The position numbers and the translations under genes were made by a program. Shown here piece by piece: positions 6,742 through 13,078 of a DNA stretch of 19,886 nucleotides. Source of the DNA: Polynucleobacter meluiroseus (GTDB lineage Bacteria > Pseudomonadota > Gammaproteobacteria > Burkholderiales > Burkholderiaceae); NCBI GenBank assembly GCA_945867755.1, contig CAMBJN010000009.1, positions 1-19,886 on the forward strand, read 5' to 3'. Numbering within the stretch: the stretch's first letter is position 1; the number at the start of each line of letters is the position of its first letter. The notes beneath the pieces were generated by a model. It was not told the DNA's origin, ran no database searches, and worked only from the letters and a program-made list of their open reading frames with translations.

Positions 6742-9229
6742 CAATGTTTCTTGCAATCAGGGCGTTGGACTCAATGAAGGCGCGGCGCGGCTCAACCTCA
6801 TCCCCCATCAATGTTGTGAATACTTGGTCTGCAGCAATGGCATCTTCGATTTGAACCCTTAACAAGGTTCTTGTGTTGGTGTCCATCGTTGTTTCCCAAA
6901 GCTGGCCGGGATTCATTTCACCAAGACCCTTGTAACGTTGACGACTTACACCCCTTTCAGCCTCTGATAGCAACCACTCCATGGCCTCGCGGAAATCTTT
7001 AACGTTTGCTTCTTTAGCGGTTTTATCCGGGTCGCCACGCTTAACTGTTGCCCCGGCGCCCAATACATTTGTTAAGGCGGCCGATGCTTTTTCTAAAGAA
7101 TCATAATCGGCGCCATGCACAAAGTCAGAATCAATCAAAGATAGTTTTGTGTTGCCGTGAATTTTTCTTGAAAGCAACAGGCGATAACGCTCTGTGCGCT
7201 CGTCTTTTTGCACAATGATTTGTGGCTTAGCAATGCGCTCATGAGAGTTTGCAAAGTAATTGTTAAGGCTCTCTGCAGATTTGGCGGCTTCCGCCTCTGT
7301 ATCTAGATTTAAACGAACGCCATTGGCTATGGCCCTTAACGCGCCCTCATCCATGGTTCTTGATAGACGATCAACAACGCTTTGAATAGTTTGATAATCA
7401 GACGACAGCTTAACCAAGCGGTCGTTATCGATTAAAGAACCGTCGGCTAATGAAACGCTTGCCCCCTGCAGGGCTAAGTTAAGCAAATAAGCATTTAATG
7501 CAACATCATCTTTGATGTATTGCTCGTTCTTGCCTTGCTTGACCTTATAAAGAGGGGGTTGTGCGATGTAAATGTGGCCGCGCTCAATTAGCTCGGGCAT
7601 TTGACGATAGAAGAAGGTCAACAACAATGTTCTGATGTGGCTACCGTCAACGTCCGCGTCGGTCATGATGATGATGCGGTGATAGCGCAGCTTGTCTGCG
7701 TTGTACTCTTCCTTGCCTATGCCGGTGCCCAAAGCCGTGATCAATGTAACAACCTCTTGGCTGGCTAACATTTTGTCAAAGCGCGCTTTTTCAACGTTAA
7801 GAATTTTTCCCTTGAGCGGCAAGATGGCCTGGAATTTTCTGTCGCGCCCCTGCTTAGCAGAGCCGCCCGCGGAGTCGCCCTCGACGATAAACAATTCAGA
7901 ATTGGCTGGGTCTTTTTCCTGGCAGTCAGCAAGTTTGCCGGGGAGGCCCAAGCCGTCCAAGAGACCTTTGCGACGAGTCATGTCGCGCGCCTTACGCGCG
8001 GCCTCTCTTGCTCTTGCGGCCTCAATGATTTTGGCGCAAATGATTTTGGCGTCTTGTGGGTTTTCTTGTAAATAATCTGTCAACAAACTACTCACAATTT
8101 CTTCTACGGGTCCGCGGACCTCGCTCGATACCAGCTTATCTTTTGTTTGGCTTGAAAACTTTGGCTCAGGAACCTTGACCGAAAGAACGCAAGTCAGGCC
8201 TTCACGCATATCATCACCAGTAATTTCAACCTTGGCCTTCTTGGCCAACTCATGTTCGTCAATATATTTATTGATAACGCGCGTCATGCCTGCTCGCAGG
8301 CCGGTTAAGTGTGTGCCGCCATCGCGTTGGGGTATGTTGTTGGTAAAACAAAGAACTTGTTCGTTAAAACCATCATTCCACTGCATTGCAACCTCGGCCG
8401 TGATTGTTCCGCCCAAGTCTGATGGTCTTTCGCCTTCAGCGTAGAAAATGTTGCCGTGTAGAACGGTTTTGCTCTTGTTGATGTATTCAACGAAGCCCTT
8501 AACCCCGCCTGAAAAAGCAAAGTTCTCTTCTTTGCCAGACCTTTGATCGATCAAGCGAATATGAACGCCGTTATTTAAGAATGACAGCTCTCTGATTCGC
8601 TTTGAAAGAATTTCATAGTGGTATTCAACATTGGTAAAGATTTCTACGTCGGCCAAAAAGTGAACTTCTGTGCCGCGCTTGTCTGTTTCACCAATGACCT
8701 TAATTGGTGAGGTCATGCTGCCAGAGTCTTCAATTAATTCGCGATTTTGAGCGACGCCGCGCGCAAACTCCATGAAATGAACTTTACCGTCGCGCTTAAC
8801 CGTCAGACGCAACCACTTTGAAAGTGCATTCACACAACTCACGCCCACACCATGAAGGCCACCAGAAACTTTGTAGCTGTTTTGATCAAACTTACCGCCG
8901 GCGTGCAATTCAGTCATCACGATTTCAGCAGCGCTTCTCTTTGGGTCGTGCTTGTCGTCGTATTTAATGCCCGTTGGTACGCCGCGCCCGTTATCAATGA
9001 CTGATATTGAGTTGTCTGTGTGGATCGTTACGGTTATTTCTGAACAGTGCCCAGCCAAGGCTTCGTCAATTGAGTTGTCAAGAACCTCAAAAACTAAATG
9101 GTGTAAGCCGGTTCCGTCCGAAGTGTCTCCGATGTACATCCCCGGTCTTTTTCTTACTGCCTCTAATCCTTCTAAAATTTGAATGGAAGACGCACCATAT
9201 TGTTCTGGTATTTTTACTTCAACAGTCAT
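6734..9229 (-). CDS. gyrB: DNA gyrase subunit B
   Basis: 831 residues, the long form found in beta- and gammaproteobacteria, which carries an insert in the TOPRIM region. The GHKL ATPase motif is DNSIDEALAGH (51-61) and the ATP-lid region includes GGLHGVGVSCVNALS. The TOPRIM acidic motif EGDSAGG is at about 450-456 and DADVDGSHIRTLLLTFF starts at about 524. QRYKGLGEMNPGQLWETTMD lies in the C-terminal part. GyrB hydrolyses ATP to drive negative supercoiling by the GyrA2B2 complex, which helps origin melting. No gyrA is present here, which is normal. It starts 25 bp after dnaN and overlaps the SET-domain gene by 8 bp, so the downstream accessory genes are likely transcribed with it. Confidence 0.98.
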   Translation of the reverse strand: MTVEVKIPEQYGASSIQILEGLEAVRKRPGMYIGDTSDGTGLHHLVFEVLDNSIDEALAGHCSEITVTIHTDNSISVIDNGRGVPTGIKYDDKHDPKRSAAEIVMTELHAGGKFDQNSYKVSGGLHGVGVSCVNALSKWLRLTVKRDGKVHFMEFARGVAQNRELIEDSGSMTSPIKVIGETDKRGTEVHFLADVEIFTNVEYHYEILSKRIRELSFLNNGVHIRLIDQRSGKEENFAFSGGVKGFVEYINKSKTVLHGNIFYAEGERPSDLGGTITAEVAMQWNDGFNEQVLCFTNNIPQRDGGTHLTGLRAGMTRVINKYIDEHELAKKAKVEITGDDMREGLTCVLSVKVPEPKFSSQTKDKLVSSEVRGPVEEIVSSLLTDYLQENPQDAKIICAKIIEAARAREAARKARDMTRRKGLLDGLGLPGKLADCQEKDPANSELFIVEGDSAGGSAKQGRDRKFQAILPLKGKILNVEKARFDKMLASQEVVTLITALGTGIGKEEYNADKLRYHRIIIMTDADVDGSHIRTLLLTFFYRQMPELIERGHIYIAQPPLYKVKQGKNEQYIKDDVALNAYLLNLALQGASVSLADGSLIDNDRLVKLSSDYQTIQSVVDRLSRTMDEGALRAIANGVRLNLDTEAEAAKSAESLNNYFANSHERIAKPQIIVQKDERTERYRLLLSRKIHGNTKLSLIDSDFVHGADYDSLEKASAALTNVLGAGATVKRGDPDKTAKEANVKDFREAMEWLLSEAERGVSRQRYKGLGEMNPGQLWETTMDTNTRTLLRVQIEDAIAADQVFTTLMGDEVEPRRAFIESNALIARNIDV

Positions 9230-9254
9230 TGGTTATTCTTTTCTAGTAACTCTA

Positions 9255-10370
9255 TTAAATGCGCATTGGCATTACGACGTATTTGAAACCTTCTTGCTCT
9301 GGAAGGGTGATCACTGCGCTGCTGTTGGAGTCACCCAAACAAATTTGAATTGATTCATTTTTTAGATTGGCAAGAACATCTAACAAATAAGACACGTTAA
9401 ATCCAATATCAATTTTGTCGCCGCTGTACTCTGTTTCAATATCTTCTTGGGCCTCTTCTTGTTCTGCATTTGTTGATTGAATGGTTAAACAGTTATCTGA
9501 AAGAATGCAGCGCACGCCTTTGAATTTATCGGTTGTTAAGATGGCCGCTCTTTGTAAAGAGGCTTGAAGCGCATCGCGACTAACCACCAACTTATTGTTC
9601 TGGCCTTTTGGAATCACCCTCTGAAAATCAGGGAATTTTCCTTCAACAAGTTTTGATAAAAGCTCAACATCGCCAAAATTAAATTTAACTTGATTGCTTG
9701 CTAAAGAAACAACCACCGCTTCTTCTGAGTCTTCCAATAGATGTTGTAACTCAAGAATTGTTTTTCGCGGAATAATCACTTCTTGTTTTTGACCGTTACC
9801 AGACGGTGTTTTATCAAGATCGACGTGACTGTATGCCAAACGATGGCCATCTGTTGCAACAGCAATAATTCTCTGACCCTCTAAAACAAACAACATGCCG
9901 TTTAAGTAGTATCGAATATCTTGTTGCGCCATTGCAAAGTGCACCTGGCTAATCAATTGCTTTAATGATTTTTGAGACATTTCCCAGCTGGCTGCAATCT
10001 CTGTTGATTCAGACATGATTGGGAATTCATTTGCAGCTAACGTTTGAAGAGTGAAGCGACTCTTACCGCTTTGAACAACCAACTTACTGTCCTTCAAAGA
10101 CAAGGTCATCGCACCCTCTGGAAGCGCGCGCAAAATATCTACTAATTTTCTCGCGCCTACCGTTGTGCTGACGTTGTCAGAACCAACACCAAAATCTGCA
10201 TGGGTTGTGATTTGAATTTCAATATCTGTTGATATTAAAGAAACAGATGAGCCGCTTTTCTTGAACAACAAATTAGCTAAGATCGGAAGCGTGTGACGAC
10301 GCTCAACAATACCGCTTACAAGTTGAAGTGGTTTTAGTAATTTATCTCTTGTTGTACTGACCAGTTCCAT
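9255..10370 (-). CDS. dnaN: DNA polymerase III beta sliding clamp
   Basis: 371 residues, typical for DnaN. It begins MELVSTTRDKLLKPLQLVSGIVERRHTLPILANLL, the conserved start of the first clamp domain, and ends VVMPMRI, which matches the family's P-M-R-[IL] C-terminus. The ring-shaped dimer encircles DNA and tethers Pol III. It lies between the dnaA-side DnaA-box region and gyrB in the canonical dnaA-dnaN-gyrB order. AGGA lies about ten bases before the ATG. The very AT-rich 10381-10425 could hold a -10 for a dnaN promoter, with TTGCTC (10431-10426) as a possible -35, but spacing is ambiguous. Confidence 0.98.
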   Translation of the reverse strand: MELVSTTRDKLLKPLQLVSGIVERRHTLPILANLLFKKSGSSVSLISTDIEIQITTHADFGVGSDNVSTTVGARKLVDILRALPEGAMTLSLKDSKLVVQSGKSRFTLQTLAANEFPIMSESTEIAASWEMSQKSLKQLISQVHFAMAQQDIRYYLNGMLFVLEGQRIIAVATDGHRLAYSHVDLDKTPSGNGQKQEVIIPRKTILELQHLLEDSEEAVVVSLASNQVKFNFGDVELLSKLVEGKFPDFQRVIPKGQNNKLVVSRDALQASLQRAAILTTDKFKGVRCILSDNCLTIQSTNAEQEEAQEDIETEYSGDKIDIGFNVSYLLDVLANLKNESIQICLGDSNSSAVITLPEQEGFKYVVMPMRI

Positions 10371-10439
10371 GGTTCTTATTCCTGTATTTATTTATATGTA
10401 TATATATCTATAGTAGTAGTTAATAGAGCAACGAAATTC

Positions 10440-10640
10440 TGTGGATAACTAAAAATTCATTTATTAATCAGTATTTTACCTTCAATAAATACCTGTGGAT
10501 ATGTTTTGTATAAACTTTGAATAAGATTTAATAACTTTCTTCTTTTGCTCTACTTGATAACCTTATCCACAATTCATCAACAATCCATTCACATACTTAT
10601 ACCCATACTTATACAGCAATTATCCACAAGCTTTTCCACA
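10440..10640. promoter_or_regulatory. DnaA-box cluster in the dnaA-dnaN spacer
   Basis: The 278-bp spacer between dnaN and dnaA contains three perfect 9-mer boxes: TGTGGATAA at 10440-10448, TTATCCACA at 10563-10571 and TTATCCACA at 10620-10628. Two have one mismatch: TGTGGATAT at 10494-10502 and TTTTCCACA at 10632-10640, the latter exactly 12 bp after its neighbour. A strongly AT-rich stretch (10381-10425) lies on the dnaN side. This could be a second origin element, a DnaA-titration site or a DnaA-responsive dnaN promoter; the sequence alone does not decide. Confidence 0.8.
10592..10614. repeat. Two-copy 11-bp direct repeat with 12-bp period
   Basis: CATACTTATAC occurs at 10592-10602 and again at 10604-10614 with one intervening base, between two perfect DnaA boxes. 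It resembles the short AT-rich iterons often seen in origin regions, but only two copies exist and no function is assigned. Confidence 0.5.
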
Positions 10641-10648
10641 AGCAAAAA

Positions 10649-12097
10649 TCAATTTTTTAGGGACTGTTCTAACACATGTAATTCATGGTTAAGCTGGTTG
10701 TCTCTTGATCTTTCCTCGGTAATTTTTCTAACCGCATGCAGTACCGTTGTGTGATCCCGACCACCAAACAATTCGCCAATTTCAGGAAGGCTTTTTTGAG
10801 TCAACTCCTTAGCAATATACATGGCAATTTGTCTCGGCCTAGCAATATTAGCAGGTCGTTTTTTCGAATACATGTCAGCCACTTTGATGTTATAAAAATC
10901 AGCAACTGTTTTTTGAATGTTCTCAACAGAAATCTGGCGGTTTTGCACAGAAAGAAGGTCTTTGAGAGCCTCCCTAGCAACCTCAATCGTGATTTCTTTT
11001 CCATGGAAACGAACATAAGCCAAAATTTTTCTTAGGGCACCCTCGAGCTCTCGAACGTTAGAGCGAAGATGTTTGGCAACAAAAAAAGCAACATCTTCCG
11101 TGAGCGGCAAGCCTTCTGCCAGAGCTTTTTTCATCAAAATAGCAACTCGCATCTCGAGCTCGGGTGGCTCAATGGCCACGGTTAAGCCAGAATCAAAACG
11201 CGAGATCAGCCTATCGTCAATGCCTGAAATTTCTTTTGGATAGGTGTCGCTAGTCATAATAACTTGCGACTTGTTTGCTGTTAGTGCCTCAAACGCATAA
11301 AAGAACTCTTCTTGAGAGCGCGGCTTTCCAGCAAAAAACTGGATGTCGTCAATCAACAACAAATCCAAGGAGTGGTAGTACTGCTTGAACTTATCAAAAG
11401 ATTTTTGTTGATAGGCCTTAACCACATCAGACACATATTGCTCGGCATGAATGTATCTGATTTTCGCTTTAGGCCTTTCTTGTAATAAGTAATTGCCAAT
11501 AGCGTGTATTAGGTGCGTCTTACCAAGCCCCACCCCACCATACAGATACATTGGGTTGTAAGAAGAGCCCGGGTTGTTGGCTACCTGTATTGCCGCGGCG
11601 CGCGCAAGCTGGTTGGCCTTACCAGTAACAAAACTATCAAAAGTAAGCCCGGGGTTAAGGCGCGAGCGCCAATCAATACCAATGCTGGGAAGCTCATTAA
11701 CTTCGTCTGTGCCAGCACCAGGAAAGCCGCCCGAAGGATTGGCCTGCTCAAGATCTTCGCTAATAAATTCAGATTGTTGTTCGTCTGTGTTGAGCAGCTT
11801 CACCTTGGGGTCGAGCACCCAATCAAGCACAATCGGGGTGCCAAAGTGGACTTGAGCTAACTCTATAAATCTTTGATTAAATTGATTTTTTGCCCAATCA
11901 AGCTTAAATCTGTTGGGCGCAGCCAAGGACAGGGTTAAATTTTCTTGGTCAAAGGAAATTGGAAAAAGGGGCTTGATCCATGTTTTAAACTGTTGCGGAG
12001 AAAGCTCTTTAGAAAACGAATCTGCTACAAACACCCAAAATGTCTCAAGGTTCGAATTTGCTATTAACGCGGAATTTGTCAGGGTATTTGTATTCAC
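10649..12097 (-). CDS. dnaA: Chromosomal replication initiator DnaA
   Basis: 482 residues from the GTG at 12097. Domain I starts at NLETFWVFVADSFSKELSPQQFKTWI. A variable linker follows. The AAA+ domain has Walker A GGVGLGKT at about 187-194, Walker B LLLIDD at about 246-251 and the GIDDRLISRF sensor/arginine region at about 292-301. The C-terminal helix-turn-helix carries the DnaA signature GGRDHTTVLHAV at about 445-456. The start is uncertain: the open frame extends to an ATG at 12166, but those 23 extra codons are read straight through a row of DnaA boxes and look non-coding. A CTG at 12082 is also possible. No convincing Shine-Dalgarno precedes any candidate. It is flanked by DnaA-box clusters on both sides, so autoregulation is expected. 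Confidence 0.95.
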   Translation of the reverse strand: MNTNTLTNSALIANSNLETFWVFVADSFSKELSPQQFKTWIKPLFPISFDQENLTLSLAAPNRFKLDWAKNQFNQRFIELAQVHFGTPIVLDWVLDPKVKLLNTDEQQSEFISEDLEQANPSGGFPGAGTDEVNELPSIGIDWRSRLNPGLTFDSFVTGKANQLARAAAIQVANNPGSSYNPMYLYGGVGLGKTHLIHAIGNYLLQERPKAKIRYIHAEQYVSDVVKAYQQKSFDKFKQYYHSLDLLLIDDIQFFAGKPRSQEEFFYAFEALTANKSQVIMTSDTYPKEISGIDDRLISRFDSGLTVAIEPPELEMRVAILMKKALAEGLPLTEDVAFFVAKHLRSNVRELEGALRKILAYVRFHGKEITIEVAREALKDLLSVQNRQISVENIQKTVADFYNIKVADMYSKKRPANIARPRQIAMYIAKELTQKSLPEIGELFGGRDHTTVLHAVRKITEERSRDNQLNHELHVLEQSLKN

Positions 12098-12174
12098 GAA
12101 GCAATTGTAGTTGCTGTTAAAAGTTATCCACAAAGGATAAGTCGGTGGATAAGCTGTGGATAACATGTTGATAA

Positions 12175-12239
12175 CAAAAAATATTTATTAAAAACAACAA
12201 GATAAATGACATAATAAAAAAATATACCGTAAATAGCTA
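12175..12239. other. AT-rich candidate DNA unwinding element
   Basis: About 65 bp consisting nearly only of A and T (runs such as AAAAAATATTTATTAAAA and AATAAAAAAATATA), immediately beside the phased DnaA boxes and ending at the rpmH -35 box. Position and composition fit the melting region of a bacterial origin; this is an inference, not a motif match. Confidence 0.6.
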
Positions 12240-12268
12240 TTGACGGTGCTAACGAAAAAAGCGAGAAT
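12240..12268 (+). promoter_or_regulatory. Predicted sigma70 promoter for rpmH
   Basis: A -35 TTGACG (12240-12245) and a -10 GAGAAT (12263-12268) are separated by exactly 17 bp. The -35 matches five of six consensus bases and the -10 four of six. Transcription would start near 12275, leaving a leader of about 17 nt that includes AGGA at 12281-12284, seven bases before the rpmH ATG. Confidence 0.65.
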
Positions 12269-12291
12269 CTAAGGTTAGCTAGGAAATAATT

Positions 12292-12426
12292 ATGAAACGT
12301 ACATATCAACCATCAGTAACCCGTCGTAAACGCACCCACGGTTTTCGTGTTCGCATGAAAACAAAAGGCGGTCGCCATGTTTTGAATGCGCGCCGTGCCA
12401 AGGGTCGTAAACGCCTCGCTGTTTAA
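12292..12426 (+). CDS. rpmH: 50S ribosomal protein L34
   Basis: 44 codons, exactly the usual size of L34. The peptide begins MKRTYQPSVTRRKRTHGFR, continues MKTKGGRHVLNARRAKGRKR and ends LAV: highly basic and nearly invariant among proteobacteria. It binds 23S rRNA in the large subunit. AGGA lies seven bases before the ATG, and a TTGACG-17-GAGAAT promoter is immediately upstream. It is the first gene of the rightward block rpmH-rnpA-yidD-yidC-mnmE. A terminator-like hairpin 25 nt after its stop may keep its transcription higher than that of the downstream genes. Confidence 0.97.
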   Translation: MKRTYQPSVTRRKRTHGFRVRMKTKGGRHVLNARRAKGRKRLAV

Positions 12427-12802
12427 GCAGCGGCAAGAAGAAGATAGAAAAGCGAGCAATCAATTGGCTCGCTCTTTTTCTCTTTCCGACGCCAATTTGA
12501 TTCGATCAATATTGGCGCAAAAACCAAGCAACACAAAACACATTGCCATACACACCCTTGTGGGCGCTGACGGCTTTGCATTAACGGTTCCCAAAAAATT
12601 AGTCAAAAGAGCGATTGATCGAAATCGAATCAAGCGATTAATGAGGGAGTCTTGCCGACAAAACCTTCTTAATTTAGATGGTCAACTGGTAGTTTTAAGG
12701 CTGCGAAAAAAAATTGGGGAATCGAGCTCAGGCAAGCTTAGAGAACAAGAGCGGCGTCAGATTAAAGATCAATTATTTAATCAGCTGAGCTCAGGTAAAT
12801 GA
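12386..12802 (+). CDS. rnpA: Ribonuclease P protein component
   Basis: Up to 138 residues. The C-terminal half carries the family's RNR motif, KRAIDRNRIKRLMRES (residues 74-89), which binds the RNase P RNA. The enzyme removes 5' leaders from pre-tRNAs. The conserved domain seems to begin near residue 28 (ARSFSLSDANLIRSIL); RnpA is normally 110-130 residues. The ATG at 12386 would overlap rpmH by 41 bp in another frame and has no visible Shine-Dalgarno. Alternatives are GTG 12395, CTG 12419 and TTG 12464, so the N-terminus is uncertain. Downstream it overlaps yidD by 4 bp (ATGA), indicating translational coupling. Confidence 0.88.
   Translation: MRAVPRVVNASLFKQRQEEDRKASNQLARSFSLSDANLIRSILAQKPSNTKHIAIHTLVGADGFALTVPKKLVKRAIDRNRIKRLMRESCRQNLLNLDGQLVVLRLRKKIGESSSGKLREQERRQIKDQLFNQLSSGK
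12451..12479 (+). terminator. Terminator-like hairpin between rpmH and the body of rnpA
   Basis: AGCGAGC (12451-12457) pairs perfectly with GCTCGCT (12467-12473) around a 9-nt loop, and CTTTTT follows at 12474-12479. AAAA just upstream can extend the stem with the T run across one bulged C. It begins 25 nt after the rpmH stop and lies inside the longest rnpA reading frame. It could act as a partial terminator or attenuator lowering rnpA relative to rpmH (inference); no measurement is available here. Confidence 0.55.
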
Positions 12803-13029
12803 TTGCAAAATTGTTAAGAGGGCTCATCAGGCTTTACCAGTTGTTATTAAGCCCTTTTTGGGGGGCGCAATGCCGCTTTCACCCAACTTGCTCTTGCTAC
12901 GCCATGGAAGCTTTAGATAAACATGGTGCGTTCAAGGGCACAGGGCTGGCCGTATACAGAATATTGAGATGTAATCCCTGGGCTGATGGCGGCCTAGACC
13001 CGGTGCCAGAAAAGAACACTAAGAAGTAA
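12799..13029 (+). CDS. yidD: Membrane protein insertion efficiency factor YidD
   Basis: 76 residues, typical for YidD. The conserved pattern LLLSPFWGAQCRFHPTCSCYAMEALDKHG includes the three family cysteines, and ILRCNPWADGGLDPVP follows. The N-terminus (LLRGLIRLYQLLLSPFWG) forms an amphipathic helix expected to sit on the inner membrane. In E. coli YidD assists YidC-dependent insertion of membrane proteins. It begins within the rnpA stop (ATGA overlap) and ends 49 bp before yidC, so it is part of the rnpA-yidD-yidC string. Confidence 0.95.
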   Translation: MIAKLLRGLIRLYQLLLSPFWGAQCRFHPTCSCYAMEALDKHGAFKGTGLAVYRILRCNPWADGGLDPVPEKNTKK

Positions 13030-13078
13030 CAATCTAACACTACAATTCCCGCTTACGCTATTTAATACAGAAAAAATA

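Larger units (their letters stand above)
12098..12291. other. Predicted oriC core between dnaA and rpmH
   Basis: This spacer separates divergent dnaA and rpmH, the common oriC position. It has perfect DnaA boxes at 12124-12132 (TTATCCACA) and 12155-12163 (TGTGGATAA). One-mismatch boxes lie at 12144-12152 (GGTGGATAA) and 12166-12174 (TGTTGATAA). The last three start exactly 11 bp apart, about one helical turn, in the same orientation. They abut 12175-12239, almost pure A/T, a good unwinding-element candidate. Genes on both sides are transcribed away from here, matching leading-strand orientation from an origin at this point. Confidence 0.82.
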
